Assembly (NCBI RefSeq): GCF_005877885.1
Contig: NZ_VCHY01000008.1
Span: 1 to 64,000 of the forward strand
Origin: Labilibacter sediminis
Lineage (GTDB): Bacteria > Bacteroidota > Bacteroidia > Bacteroidales > Marinilabiliaceae
Direction of reading: 5' to 3'
Length of the DNA stretch: 64,000 nt
The notes under the pieces were generated by a model. The model was not told where the DNA came from. It saw nothing but the letters and a program-made list of their open reading frames with translations, and did no database searches. Positions 45,331 to 55,375 of this stretch are shown here, one piece after another (position 1 is the first letter of the stretch; every line of letters starts with the position of its first letter). Made by a program: the position numbers and the translations under genes.

Positions 45331-46104
45331 ATGACAACCAAAACCAAACTACTCACCATAATTATTTGCCTATGTATAAATATTAGCGGATATACACAGG
45401 TTAGCAACGTTAAGCAAAATGTTCGACAGGACAAAGCTACACGCTCTTCATCAAGTTCATACCGCAGCTACTCCTCAAATTCATATGACGAAGAATCAAG
45501 CCTTACTGCAGATCTGGTATTGGGTGTTTTTAACGGTATTATTAAAGGTATCTCCTTTATTACAGTGGAATCACAAAAAACAGCTTTAAGTAACGTTGAT
45601 AAAACACCCAACTTAATTTCACTAGAAAGTAATCTTGACTTTGGGACAAACCTAAGCGAATTTACATTACAGCCTTCCCTGAGAGGGAATTGGGGTATTT
45701 TTGCCTCAGAAATCAGATATGCTTTGCTTGATGACAAAACCGGTTCCTTACAATCATTTGACTGGCAGGTTCTAATTGTAAGAATTCCAATCAGGGATTT
45801 AAAACTAAACTATGGAATTGGGTTTACATCTTTGGTGGATCCTAAAACTTCGTACTTTGAAAGTTCTGTTGGGTTCGAATTAAATCCAACAAATAGTAAG
45901 TTATCCTTTTCGGGAAACTACCGCTGGACATCTCGTAAATCTGAAACCAGATATCGACAGGAAGTAAAAATAACAGGAGCATATCAGACCTTTGAATACG
46001 GCAGGATTTCATTTTCTCCAATGATTGGAGTAACATATCAGGACTATTTTAACCAAGATCATTTTTGTGTTTTAAACCTTGGTGTAAAAATTAGATTTAA
46101 ATAA
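45331..46104 (+). CDS. Exported beta-strand-rich protein of unknown function
   Basis: A signal peptide (about 1-22, ending SGYTQ) precedes a Ser/Tyr-rich linker (residues about 36-55). From about 88 to the C-terminus are alternating strands (NLDFGTNLSEFTLQPSLRG, LNYGIGFTSLVD, FGRISFSPMIGVTYQDYF-like) ending in VLNLGVKIRFK, as in small outer-membrane barrels. No family recognised. It converges with the proline dehydrogenase gene. Confidence 0.7.
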   Translation: MTTKTKLLTIIICLCINISGYTQVSNVKQNVRQDKATRSSSSSYRSYSSNSYDEESSLTADLVLGVFNGIIKGISFITVESQKTALSNVDKTPNLISLESNLDFGTNLSEFTLQPSLRGNWGIFASEIRYALLDDKTGSLQSFDWQVLIVRIPIRDLKLNYGIGFTSLVDPKTSYFESSVGFELNPTNSKLSFSGNYRWTSRKSETRYRQEVKITGAYQTFEYGRISFSPMIGVTYQDYFNQDHFCVLNLGVKIRFK

Positions 46105-46119
46105 TACAATCATATATAA

Positions 46120-46153
46120 AAAAGAGGGCAAGGTCTTCCCCTACCCTGCCCTC
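46120..46153 (-). terminator. Terminator of the proline dehydrogenase gene
   Basis: GAGGGCA (46124-46130) pairs with TGCCCTC (46147-46153); the minus-strand side ends in six T. Confidence 0.75.
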
Positions 46154-46179
46154 ACATAAACATAACCAATATATTTAAC

Positions 46180-47091
46180 CTAACCTTTTACAAAAATTGA
46201 TTTAATGATATGATTGGCCATTTTAGGATTTTCTTTTAACCTTCGGGTTGAATATCCAAACCAATCTTTACCATAGGGTACATAAACCCTCATTTTATCC
46301 CCATTTCCTACAATTGTACTCCTTAACTCAGGCGTAACTCCATACAACATCTGAAACTCATACATATCCTTAGGAACCTGATATTTCTCTATCAGCTTAT
46401 AAGCTCCTTTCACCAAGACTTTATCGTGCGTTGCTATCCCTACATAAACCCCTCTATACAATAGTTTATCTAAGATTTTCAGAAAATTTTCATTAATAAG
46501 CTTTCCATCTTTAATCGCAATATCCTCAGGCTCTACATAAATACCTTTACACAATCTAAAATCTAATGGTGATTCAGGCGTATGAATCTTCAGTAGTTCA
46601 TCCACATCGTCCATGGTTCTGTGTAAATAAGCCTGAATAACCAAACCTACATTATTAGGAAATTCGGCCTTTAACCTTTTATATAAAGCAATTTCTAAAT
46701 CCACACACTTCGAATCCTCCATATCAATGCGAACAAAATTATTGTACTTGGCAGCTAAAGCCACAATTGTACGAACATTCTGATAACATTTTTCAGGATC
46801 AATTAACAATCCAAAACTTGTTGGCTTTAAAGAATAATTACCCTCTATACGTGCATTTTCAAAAGCATCTACAATATGTAAATATTGATCGCGATTAACA
46901 TTAGCCTGCTCCATCTTTGTAATAAACTCTCCCAAAAGATCAACCGTCACAGAAACTGACTTTCCGTTAAGGCTTCTGGATGCTTTTATGGCATCCTCAA
47001 CCGTTTCCCCTGCAATATATTTTTTAGAGAAAACCCAAACAAATTTCTTGGGAAAATATGGAATTACCGATGCTATTACTTTATTAATCAT
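46180..47091 (-). CDS. Proline dehydrogenase
   Basis: This FAD enzyme oxidises proline to P5C. The 303-residue TIM barrel carries VTVDLLGE, FGLLIDPEKCYQNV, NFVRIDMEDSKCVD (the D-M-E motif), GLVIQAYLHRTMDDVDEL, FRLCKGIYVEPEDIA (RLxKG), VGIATHD, YEFQMLYGV and YVPYGKDWFGYSTRRL. This is the short monofunctional form; no P5C dehydrogenase gene is adjacent. Confidence 0.93.
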   Translation of the reverse strand: MINKVIASVIPYFPKKFVWVFSKKYIAGETVEDAIKASRSLNGKSVSVTVDLLGEFITKMEQANVNRDQYLHIVDAFENARIEGNYSLKPTSFGLLIDPEKCYQNVRTIVALAAKYNNFVRIDMEDSKCVDLEIALYKRLKAEFPNNVGLVIQAYLHRTMDDVDELLKIHTPESPLDFRLCKGIYVEPEDIAIKDGKLINENFLKILDKLLYRGVYVGIATHDKVLVKGAYKLIEKYQVPKDMYEFQMLYGVTPELRSTIVGNGDKMRVYVPYGKDWFGYSTRRLKENPKMANHIIKSIFVKG

Positions 47092-47524
47092 ATTAATTAA
47101 TTGTATAATTTACACACAAGGCTTTAATCAAAAAATCACTCAACTTTATTTAGATAATTATTAAACTTTATTTGATGTAAAGGTCTATGTTTTTTTTATC
47201 CCAAAACATGACGATTCTCAGAGAACCCTTACAAACAGGCTCTTCCTGACATAAATCATACTTTCACCATCCTGCCCAAAAACTTAATAGCACTGGTTAT
47301 TATAAACTTGTGTTTTCATCCAATCCCCAAAAATGACCTTTATCATAATTCACTAAACCCCAAATATACAAAGTGCACTACATGTTCGTAAAAATTGAAG
47401 AAGAACAACTGGTTTAATAAATTCTGAAAACATGAAATTGTTTTTAATCATAAAAAAACTGCCCTTCATCAAAACTATTTCAAAATTCTCTCGTTTAATA
47501 GCGTAACACAAAAATAAATCCAAG
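47092..47524 (+). other. 433-bp non-coding region between divergent genes
   Basis: AT-rich, no ORF of note and no strong hairpin. It must hold promoters for both proline dehydrogenase (minus) and the PKD protein (plus), but I found no exact TAnnTTTG with matching -33. Confidence 0.35.
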
Positions 47525-50500
47525 GTGATAAATCAACACAACACAACAATTCGCCTGGTCCTTTTGTCATGTATGATATTTTGCACTTTGTTCAACACCA
47601 AAGCGCAAAGTTGTACGTATACAGGTAAAGATAATGGCATTAGCCAAAGCTCGTTATGTGCTCCGGTTACAGCCTATTGGACCGTCATATATAAAGATGT
47701 GCTGCATGGGGGTACTTTCAACGTTCAAATTCAATTTGATTGGGACGATGGAAGCAGCCTTATTGTTGAGGATGCTGTTTTAACCGTTGTATATGACGAT
47801 GAACTCAAAAGAAATGTTGATTACTGGACAGTTAAAACCAATCATATTTATCCCGACAATGGCGATCAATGTAACTACAACCCCAGAGCCAACTTAATTG
47901 TTAACAATCAATTATGCACAAGTAGCACTCAGGAGCAAATTATTACCGTTTGGGATACGGATGAAGACAATGGAGGTTACCTCAGTGTAACACCCGACCC
48001 TATGCCTATTTGCGTTGGCAATGATGCATTATTTCATTTTACAGATGTAAGTCAATGGAACTGCACACCTCCGGACGAAAATGATGTTATCAATAATGCC
48101 AGCCGTTGGATTCAATGGATATACGGAACAGGTGGTTCTACTATCACTGACGCACAAATCAATGGTGTAACAAGAACTTACCCTTATAGCGGTGATATCA
48201 ATTATGTCCCCGGACCCATCGAAGCACCCATCGATCCATACAACACTACTGACGATATCTATATACCTGATCACCATCCTGTAGGCGCTTTTTTTGAAGT
48301 AACCCTTCGCAACTGGAATATTTGTAATCCTTATGATGCTGACTTAAATGACGGCCTTCCTCCTGCTGATCTAATAAATGGTGATTTTCCTCCTGTAACA
48401 ACTACAGCAAGAGCAATAATCGTAGGCCTACCGGATGCTTCCATACAACCCGTACCTCCTGTTTGTGAATCGGCTGATCCGTTTTTACTAATTGCAGCTG
48501 ACGGAGGAGGACAATGGAGCGGTCCTGGCATCTCTGCTCCGGGAAATCCTATGTTTGACCCTAAGCTGGCAGGCCCCGGAATACACACAATAGAATATGC
48601 CATTACAGATGGCAATCAATGTAGCGACATTGGTACTGTTGATATTACTGTGCTAGCAGCTCCTAAGGCAGATATTAATCAGGACAACTTCACCAATTTG
48701 TGTCCGGGAATTCAACTTAATTTAAATGGGATTGCCAGCGAAGGAAATGCCCCATACACACATCTTTGGAAAGGTGACGTTGACCCATTGAGTAATACCA
48801 ATATATCTAATCCGAGTTTTTTAACCACCAACGTTGGCCAGTATGAAATAATTTACAGAGTTGAAGATTCTAATACTTGCTGGAATGAAGATACCATTAC
48901 TGTTGATGTGGAAGATTTAAATATTGAATTCACAAACAATAATATAAAAACCTGTATGGGGGTGGATATCACCATTGACCCTCATCCCGTTGGTGGCTCT
49001 GAAACATATACCTTTCATCTGTGGACAGGTGCAAGAACTGATAAGCTTAGCAATACAAGTATTCAAACCCCTGTATTTTCAGCTGATGAAATAGGTTCCT
49101 TTGAGTTTGAATATACTGTTAGAGACTCCTACGGATGCGAAGATTCTGATATCATCACCATCACTGTTCATGAACAACCTTCAGCCAATGCTGGAAATGG
49201 AATTAATGAATGTGGTTTAAAGTCAACTCTAAACGCTAGTCAAAGTATTGGTTCCGGCTTGTGGAAAGTAATTGACGGACCTGGAATTTTAACGTTTGAA
49301 GATTTCAATATTCCAAATCCTACTATCGTATCAGACAGTTATGGTACCTATAATTTAAGATGGATAGAAGATAGTAATTCATGTAAGGATTCGGCTGAAG
49401 TGCAAGTAACTTTTAGTGAAATACCAATACCAACAGTAATGGAAGATAAGGATACGTGTGGTAGCACCATCCAATTAATTGCCTTTCCTCATGTTGGCAA
49501 TGGACAATGGACAAAAGCTGAAGGTAGTGGACTTGCAACATTTTCCAATGCAAACCTTTCTACTTCGCAGGTAAGCGTAAACATCCCTGGTGAATACAAA
49601 TTTGCATGGACAGAAAACAACGGAAACAATTGTATGGGTAGCGATACAGTCACCATTAATTTTTTCCAGGTACCTGTAGCCGGCTTTACCGAACCTCCGG
49701 CAATTGAATGTACTCCATTGGAAATACAATTTGAAAATACTTCTGATTTTGCCGACACTTACTATTGGGAGTTTAGCAATGGTTTTATTTCAAATGAGGA
49801 AAATCCACAACAAATATTTACCAACAATACTCCCAAGCCGGTTGATTATGATATAACTCTGATTGTCCGAACTGTTACAGGCTGTGCCGATACAATCAGC
49901 AGCTCTATAAAGGTAGCACCCACACCTATTGCCTACTTCGAGGCAAACAATAAGCTTGGTTGCAGCCCGCTGGAAACAACATTTATAAACAAATCGCAAG
50001 GTGGAGAATCGTACCAGTGGACTTTTGGAGATAACTCGCCCATGGAAACAACAGAACACAGTTCGCATAATTTTATAAACAATGAAAGTTACATTCAGTC
50101 ATTTGAAGTAATGCTTGTAACAACAAACAGCTATAGCTGTACGGATACTTCTCGCTTATATAACACAGTATACCCAAGGCAGGATTTTAATTTAGCAGCC
50201 ATACCCGACAGTGGTTGTTCTCCATTAAACGTTAATTTTTTAGCAGATCCGGGAGGTTATACTTACGAATGGGATTTTGGTGATGGAAACATTATTCAGG
50301 GTATTAATCAGAATAATCATCTGTATACCAACAACACAAAAGACAAACAAACGCACAAAGTACAATTATATACATCAAGTTTTTATGGCTGTGTAGATAC
50401 AACAGAAACAATGATTACCGTACTACCACCTCCTAAAGCCAGTTTTGAACCTAATGATTTTGCCATTTGTTCGCCAAAAGATGTGTTATTTACAAATTTA

Positions 50501-52495
50501 TCTGAAGATACGGAACACTCATACTGGCACTTTGGCGATGGGGAACTAGTGAATACTATTGGAACTGAAAATATAGAACACACATATTACAACAATGATT
50601 TTGCTCCTAAAGACTACAAAATAAAACTTGTTGTTGAAAACAGTTTTGGCTGTAAGGATTCTATGGATGGCTTTACCTCAGTTAATCCTACTGTAGTTGC
50701 ATCCATTTCAGGCGATACCACAGCATGTACTCCTTTTGAATTAACATTTGGTAACCAATCCATTGGGGCCAGTACATATGTATGGGATTATGGAGATGGC
50801 AACACCTCAGCTGGATTTTACGGGCAAAATATATTCAAAAATAACACAACCGAAGAAGTTGAATATAACGTAAGCATGATAGCCTCATCGGTTTATGGTT
50901 GTAGCGACACTGCTTATGTTTCTGTATCAGCACTACCATCACCCAAAACAAACTTTGAACCTAATGATTTTTCGGTATGCTCTCCTAAAAAAGTAATGTT
51001 TACTAACCATACGCAAAATATAACCAAATCATATTGGAGCTTTGGAGATGGAACCATTAATCAAACAGAAGGAAACGAATCCATAGAACACACATATATT
51101 AACGACAAATTTACTCCTTTGGATTACCGAATCAGGTTAATCACGGAAAACAGTTTTGGTTGTAAAGATTCAATGGATGGATATACAAGTGTAAATCCTA
51201 ATGTTAAAGCAATTATTACTGGTAGTGGCGAAGGATGCTCTCCATTAGAAGTTAATTTAGGAAATGAATCTATTGGTGCCAATAGTTTTGCGTGGGACTT
51301 TGGTGATGGCAGCACATCTGCCGGATACATCGGAAATAATGTATTCAGAAACGAAACTACTGAAGATTTAGAATTTGAAGTGTCAATGATAGCTTCATCC
51401 ACTTACGGGTGTAGTGATACAGCCACAACTTCAGTAGTTGTTTTTGCAACACCACAACCCGATTTTACCGTTACACCTGAACATCAACAAATGCCGTCAT
51501 CCTCTGTAGACATTAACAATCTTACATATGGTGATAATTGGAATTACCTGTGGGAATTTGGTGATGGCAATACATCTGACAAAGCGCAACCTGTTGAACA
51601 TACTTACCTGAATTCTGGTGAATATACCATTGCGTTAAAAGTGTATAGCAGTCAATGCGAAAATACTACTGAAAAAAAGATTAGTATTCTGCCCAATATC
51701 CCAACTGTTGAATACGGACCTTCCGCAGAAGGTTGCCCTGCTCTGACCGTTGATTTTTACAGTAATACGCTTGATGCAGAATCCTTTTTATGGGAATTTG
51801 GCGATGGAAATATTTCATCTGACCCAAATCCTACACATACCTATTTTACTGAAGGTAACTACAAAGTTAAACTAACAGTTACCGGACCAGGTGGACAGGT
51901 TATAAAAGATGATATAGAAATCGTTGTATTTCCAAAGCCAACAGCATTTTTCGAAGCATTTCCAAATGTGGTGACCATACCAGGAGAGGAGGTATCTTTT
52001 GCTAATAAATCAATTGATGCTACAGAATATTTTTGGGATCTTGGAGATGGCAACACATCTACAGAGGTAAATCCGGTACACGAATACAAACAAGCCGGAA
52101 ACTTTGATATATCTCTAAAAGCAACTAACGAATATGGCTGCACTAATGAATATATACAAAATGAAGCTGTAACAGCTGAAGAAGGAGGCACCATTGAATT
52201 CCCTAACGCCTTCACCCCTAATCCGAACGGAGCAAATAATGGAGAATATATTTTTGGCGACAAAAACAACTACGTTTTTTACCCGGCAGTTCAGAAAGGT
52301 GTTGAAGAATATAAGATGCAAATCTATACAAGATGGGGACAGCTTATTTTCGAAACACATGACCTAAAAATTGGTTGGAATGGCTACCATCACAATAAAC
52401 TTTGTTCTCAGGGTGTATATATCTGGAAAGTAACCTGCAGGTTTAGCACTGGGCAAGTTAAAGTATATACTGGCGATGTTACTCTGTTAAGATAA
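47525..52495 (+). CDS. Giant multi-PKD surface protein with T9SS type B sorting domain
   Basis: GTG start; the signal peptide ends in NTKAQ (about 27). The first ~700 residues hold Ig-like/HYR-like modules rich in Cys (TITVHEQPSANAG). About ten PKD domains follow from ~720 to ~1540, most marked by W-x-FGDG (near 831, 914, 1000, 1086, 1170, 1256, 1342, 1422, 1504). The last ~100 residues (FPNAFTPNPNG, IYTRWGQLIFET, GWNGYHHNK, GVYIWKV) are the gliding-motility/type B C-terminal domain, which sends proteins through the type IX system. PKD domains near 975-1305 form a duplicated two-domain block. The next gene, 5 bp away, encodes PorP/SprF, the usual partner of type B cargo. Confidence 0.93.
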   Translation: MINQHNTTIRLVLLSCMIFCTLFNTKAQSCTYTGKDNGISQSSLCAPVTAYWTVIYKDVLHGGTFNVQIQFDWDDGSSLIVEDAVLTVVYDDELKRNVDYWTVKTNHIYPDNGDQCNYNPRANLIVNNQLCTSSTQEQIITVWDTDEDNGGYLSVTPDPMPICVGNDALFHFTDVSQWNCTPPDENDVINNASRWIQWIYGTGGSTITDAQINGVTRTYPYSGDINYVPGPIEAPIDPYNTTDDIYIPDHHPVGAFFEVTLRNWNICNPYDADLNDGLPPADLINGDFPPVTTTARAIIVGLPDASIQPVPPVCESADPFLLIAADGGGQWSGPGISAPGNPMFDPKLAGPGIHTIEYAITDGNQCSDIGTVDITVLAAPKADINQDNFTNLCPGIQLNLNGIASEGNAPYTHLWKGDVDPLSNTNISNPSFLTTNVGQYEIIYRVEDSNTCWNEDTITVDVEDLNIEFTNNNIKTCMGVDITIDPHPVGGSETYTFHLWTGARTDKLSNTSIQTPVFSADEIGSFEFEYTVRDSYGCEDSDIITITVHEQPSANAGNGINECGLKSTLNASQSIGSGLWKVIDGPGILTFEDFNIPNPTIVSDSYGTYNLRWIEDSNSCKDSAEVQVTFSEIPIPTVMEDKDTCGSTIQLIAFPHVGNGQWTKAEGSGLATFSNANLSTSQVSVNIPGEYKFAWTENNGNNCMGSDTVTINFFQVPVAGFTEPPAIECTPLEIQFENTSDFADTYYWEFSNGFISNEENPQQIFTNNTPKPVDYDITLIVRTVTGCADTISSSIKVAPTPIAYFEANNKLGCSPLETTFINKSQGGESYQWTFGDNSPMETTEHSSHNFINNESYIQSFEVMLVTTNSYSCTDTSRLYNTVYPRQDFNLAAIPDSGCSPLNVNFLADPGGYTYEWDFGDGNIIQGINQNNHLYTNNTKDKQTHKVQLYTSSFYGCVDTTETMITVLPPPKASFEPNDFAICSPKDVLFTNLSEDTEHSYWHFGDGELVNTIGTENIEHTYYNNDFAPKDYKIKLVVENSFGCKDSMDGFTSVNPTVVASISGDTTACTPFELTFGNQSIGASTYVWDYGDGNTSAGFYGQNIFKNNTTEEVEYNVSMIASSVYGCSDTAYVSVSALPSPKTNFEPNDFSVCSPKKVMFTNHTQNITKSYWSFGDGTINQTEGNESIEHTYINDKFTPLDYRIRLITENSFGCKDSMDGYTSVNPNVKAIITGSGEGCSPLEVNLGNESIGANSFAWDFGDGSTSAGYIGNNVFRNETTEDLEFEVSMIASSTYGCSDTATTSVVVFATPQPDFTVTPEHQQMPSSSVDINNLTYGDNWNYLWEFGDGNTSDKAQPVEHTYLNSGEYTIALKVYSSQCENTTEKKISILPNIPTVEYGPSAEGCPALTVDFYSNTLDAESFLWEFGDGNISSDPNPTHTYFTEGNYKVKLTVTGPGGQVIKDDIEIVVFPKPTAFFEAFPNVVTIPGEEVSFANKSIDATEYFWDLGDGNTSTEVNPVHEYKQAGNFDISLKATNEYGCTNEYIQNEAVTAEEGGTIEFPNAFTPNPNGANNGEYIFGDKNNYVFYPAVQKGVEEYKMQIYTRWGQLIFETHDLKIGWNGYHHNKLCSQGVYIWKVTCRFSTGQVKVYTGDVTLLR

Positions 52496-52500
52496 GGCAA

Positions 52501-53571
52501 ATGAAAACAAAACTATACCATATAACAATATTCATTGCAATACTTGGTTTCTTTGCTAACCTTAAAGCTCAAGATGCCCATTTTTCGCAATTTTACGCCA
52601 ATCCTTTATATATGAGTCCTTCTCTGGCCGGATCAACAGATGGAGCAAGACTTGTAGCCAATTACAGAAATCAATGGCCCGGAGTGTCCAATGCTTTTCA
52701 AACTTACTCTATTTCCTTTGACAATTTTTTTCAATCGATTAACAGTGGAATTGGATTTTTACTTTATCAGGATCAGGCAGGTTCAGCCGGCTTAACCACT
52801 ACAAATTTTGGCTTTCAATATAGCTATAATTTAACTATAAATGATACCTGGCAAATCATACCTGGTATCCAGTTTACCTATGGCAATAAATACATCGATT
52901 TTAACAAACTGAACTTTGGCGATGAAATGATTGGCAATGGCGGTTCAGGATCGTGGGGCAGGCTAACCAACGAAAAAGCAAATTATATAGATTTTGCTGC
53001 GTCTGCCTTTTTGTATAGTCCTAAATATTGGTTCGGACTTACTATTGATCATTTATCACAGCCTAATTACACCTTTTTAAACGAAGAAATGAGAATGCCC
53101 TTAAAAATGGTATTTTTTGGTGGAATGAACATTTGGATTGAAAGAAGCAGATCCAAAAGTTCCTCACGTTCGTTTTCTTTTAGTTATAGATTTCAGCAAC
53201 AATCGAAAAACACGCAGCTCGACCTGGGCGTATATTGGTATAATGACCCGATAGAAATTGGAGTTTGGTATCGTGGTGTACCGCTTATTAGTGCAAACAA
53301 TAGCACAAACATTAACCAAGATGCCATTGTTGCATTATTATCATACAATTACGGCCCGTTCAGAATCGGATATAGTTATGATGTTTCTATTTCAGGATTA
53401 GGATGGAATGCACAAGGAGCGCATGAGTTATCTCTTATCTTCGAATTTAATCAACGTAGTAGTTTAAGAAAAAACGGGAAGCGCCCCGCTCTACCTTGTT
53501 CAGAAACAGCCAATCCATTATCCAGCACCAGTCGTAGCAAATACAAACACAAGCGCAGAAGAATATTTTAA
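52501..53571 (+). CDS. PorP/SprF family type IX secretion membrane protein
   Basis: The signal peptide ends in LKAQ (about 24). DAHFSQFYANPLYMSPSLAG is the family's hallmark opening, followed by VANYRNQWPGVSNAFQTYSISFD and a 14-strand-like barrel pattern ending in GAHELSLIFEF. A short basic tail (KHKRRRIF) follows. Such proteins sit in the outer membrane and anchor or support type B CTD cargo; the 5-bp spacing makes it the partner of the PKD protein upstream. Confidence 0.93.
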   Translation: MKTKLYHITIFIAILGFFANLKAQDAHFSQFYANPLYMSPSLAGSTDGARLVANYRNQWPGVSNAFQTYSISFDNFFQSINSGIGFLLYQDQAGSAGLTTTNFGFQYSYNLTINDTWQIIPGIQFTYGNKYIDFNKLNFGDEMIGNGGSGSWGRLTNEKANYIDFAASAFLYSPKYWFGLTIDHLSQPNYTFLNEEMRMPLKMVFFGGMNIWIERSRSKSSSRSFSFSYRFQQQSKNTQLDLGVYWYNDPIEIGVWYRGVPLISANNSTNINQDAIVALLSYNYGPFRIGYSYDVSISGLGWNAQGAHELSLIFEFNQRSSLRKNGKRPALPCSETANPLSSTSRSKYKHKRRRIF

Positions 53572-53577
53572 ATAAAA

Positions 53578-53605
53578 AAAGGGATTTCAAATCCGAAATC
53601 CCTTT
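53578..53605. terminator. Bidirectional terminator between porP-like gene and hsp20
   Basis: AAAGGGATTTC and GAAATCCCTTT form a perfect 11-bp stem around AAATCC, with A/T tracts on both sides. Confidence 0.85.
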
Positions 53606-53632
53606 AGTTTTACTTAAAAACCCCCTAATAAA

Positions 53633-54064
53633 TTAGGCTACTTTTACATTTCTCACCGGCTTTGGTTTAGCTTCTTCACGCTTCGGTAGCAAAACAGTTA
53701 ATACACCATTTTCATATTTTGCAGAAATGGCTGAATCATCAATCTTTTGTTTTGGCACAACAAATGATCTTGAAAAACCAGCATAATTAAATTCTCTTTG
53801 CTTAAATTTTACCTCTGAGTTTTTATCTGCCTCTTTTGCAGAAACCGTTAATTTTCCATTATTAAACTCAATATTAAAATCCTCTTTATTTAAACCAGCT
53901 GCAGCCAGCTCAATAGTGTACTGCTCATCGCTTTCAATGATATTTACTGCAGGTAAAGATTGATTTCCACAATAAAGTCCGCTTTGGTTCATAAAAAAAT
54001 CACCTCCCATAAAATTGTTTAACAATGCATCAAAATCTCTGTTTGTTCTTCTTACTAAAGTCAT
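53633..54064 (-). CDS. Small heat-shock protein (Hsp20/alpha-crystallin)
   Basis: The 143-residue holdase has an N-terminal arm (MTLVRRTNRDFDALLNNFMG) and an alpha-crystallin domain from about 37 (VNIIESDEQYTIELAAAGLNKEDFNIEF, GKLTVSAKE, FSRSFVVPKQKIDDSAISAKYENGVLTVLLPK). The C-terminal extension is EEAKPKPVRNVKV. It has a Shine-Dalgarno-like AGGAG 9 bp before the ATG, unusual here. Two palindromes lie 90-130 bp upstream. Confidence 0.95.
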   Translation of the reverse strand: MTLVRRTNRDFDALLNNFMGGDFFMNQSGLYCGNQSLPAVNIIESDEQYTIELAAAGLNKEDFNIEFNNGKLTVSAKEADKNSEVKFKQREFNYAGFSRSFVVPKQKIDDSAISAKYENGVLTVLLPKREEAKPKPVRNVKVA

Positions 54065-54152
54065 AATTAAATCTCCTATTTTTAAATTTTTATCGATTAC
54101 TTAATTTCTGAACCTTATAAGTCAACATCCATACCATCCTCATTTACAAGAC

Positions 54153-54196
54153 ACAAAGTCACACTTTGTAAAAACAAACAGACACATTGTCTGTTT
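54153..54196. promoter_or_regulatory. Two adjacent palindromes upstream of hsp20
   Basis: ACAAAGT-CAC-ACTTTGT (54153-54169) and AAACAGAC-ACATT-GTCTGTTT (54176-54196) are perfect inverted repeats 6 bp apart. They resemble operator sites for dimeric regulators. They are not the CIRCE heat-shock element. Confidence 0.55.
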
Positions 54197-54362
54197 TGTA
54201 TGCAGAATACATGCCACATTGACAGCTGCCTATTAAGTGACTGTATATTTAATTTAAAGTAGAGATAACAAAGAGGTAATAAGAAGACGGCTTTTAAGCC
54301 TGATATTTGGCATCGTAAAAACATATTAAATGTTTTTCCTCCCTACAATTCCTGTGTATACC

Positions 54363-54405
54363 GGAGGTCGTCTTCAACGTGAAGCCGACCTCCTTTTCCT
54401 TTTCT
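54363..54405 (+). terminator. Strong plus-strand terminator with no assigned gene
   Basis: GGAGGTCG pairs with CGACCTCC, with an inner CTTCA/TGAAG stem, followed by TTTTCCTTTTC. The nearest plus-strand gene upstream ends at 53571 with its own terminator. It may close an unannotated RNA within 54200-54405. Confidence 0.6.
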
Positions 54406-54452
54406 TTCAAATTAAAACAAGCAAAGCATAGTTAATTATCACAATCATTAAT

Positions 54453-54460
54453 TAAATTTG
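54453..54460 (+). promoter_or_regulatory. -7 box of the beta-barrel gene
   Basis: TAAATTTG fits TAnnTTTG, 33 bp before the ATG at 54494. This argues against the upstream in-frame start at 54458. Confidence 0.45.
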
Positions 54461-54493
54461 CCCCAACTTAATATATCTAATCACAATTTTATT

Positions 54494-55165
54494 ATGAAGA
54501 AAATAATGATTGCCGCATTTGGCCTATTCTTAACTTTAAATACATACGCTCAAGATCCGTTTTCGATTGGCTTAAAAGCCGGAGGTAGTTTAAATGGTTT
54601 CGGAACAACGATTAACTACCCTGAAATAAACAACTTTGATGAAAATACGAAACCAGGATTTTTATTTGGGGTATTTTCCAGAATTCATATTTGGGAAGTG
54701 ATCTCATTACAACCAGAAGTATATTATTCAAGAAAAACGTCAGAAGCCACTGCTAGAACTTTGTATGATGATGGGGACAATACCGCTTGGTTAAACCTTA
54801 CAAAAAATACAACACTTAATTTCATTGACATACCATTGCTAGTTCATGTAAAAGCTGTTAACCTTAGAAATGGCAATTTATATGCTATAGCAGGACCTTC
54901 TCTTTCAATCATTGCCTCTGACTCATACAAATTAGGTTCAAACTTTGGCAGCATTGGAGACAACCTTATCCGCGAAGAAATAGAAAACGCTGTTAAAAAT
55001 GATTTTGAAACCATGAATTACACCATACAGGCAGGCGTTGGTTATGAGGTCAACAAGTTTAATTTTGATTTAAGATACGAAGCCGGATTAAACGAAATGT
55101 CGAAAGGAAACTACAATATGACTTCAAGTGCATTAATGCTAAATATCGGTTTGAAATTTTTATAA
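54494..55165 (+). CDS. Outer-membrane beta-barrel (porin-family/PorT-like) protein
   Basis: The signal peptide (MKKIMIAAFGLFLTLNTYAQ) starts at 54494. The mature part has FSIGLKAGGSLNGFG, PGFLFGVFSRIHIWEVISLQ, PEVYYSRKTSEA, LNFIDIPLLVHVKA, YAIAGPSLSII, YTIQAGVGYEVNKFNFDLRYEAGLNEM and a terminal LMLNIGLKFL strand with aromatic-hydrophobic end. This is the OMP_b-brl_2 pattern, an 8-strand barrel. Function unknown. Confidence 0.88.
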   Translation: MKKIMIAAFGLFLTLNTYAQDPFSIGLKAGGSLNGFGTTINYPEINNFDENTKPGFLFGVFSRIHIWEVISLQPEVYYSRKTSEATARTLYDDGDNTAWLNLTKNTTLNFIDIPLLVHVKAVNLRNGNLYAIAGPSLSIIASDSYKLGSNFGSIGDNLIREEIENAVKNDFETMNYTIQAGVGYEVNKFNFDLRYEAGLNEMSKGNYNMTSSALMLNIGLKFL

Positions 55166-55208
55166 CCAGAAGCTTAAATCTACAAATGTAGATTATATAC
55201 TATACAAG

Positions 55209-55239
55209 AGAGGTCTTCATTTGAATGACCTCTTTTTTT
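55209..55239 (+). terminator. Terminator of the beta-barrel gene
   Basis: AGAGGTC (55209-55215) pairs with GACCTCT (55227-55233), followed by six more T. Confidence 0.85.
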
Positions 55240-55375
55240 GGCTCAAATCTTACCATACATCAGCTAAAATAAAGTACAATATGAAAAGATCACAACATTA
55301 GTTACAATCATGTTCGTACACTGATCCTAACATAATGGGAACTAATTCGTATTTACTTCAAACTTTGTTATAATA

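Noticed and set aside
53633-54064. CIRCE-type heat-shock control of hsp20
   Set aside because: No TTAGCACTC-N9-GAGTGCTAA-like sequence is present upstream.
54115-54324. 69-codon minus-strand frame upstream of hsp20
   Set aside because: It is Cys/Leu-rich with no start context, and overlaps the two palindromes.
54458-54493. Upstream start of the beta-barrel gene
   Set aside because: It would place a -7 box inside the gene and bury the signal peptide 12 residues in.
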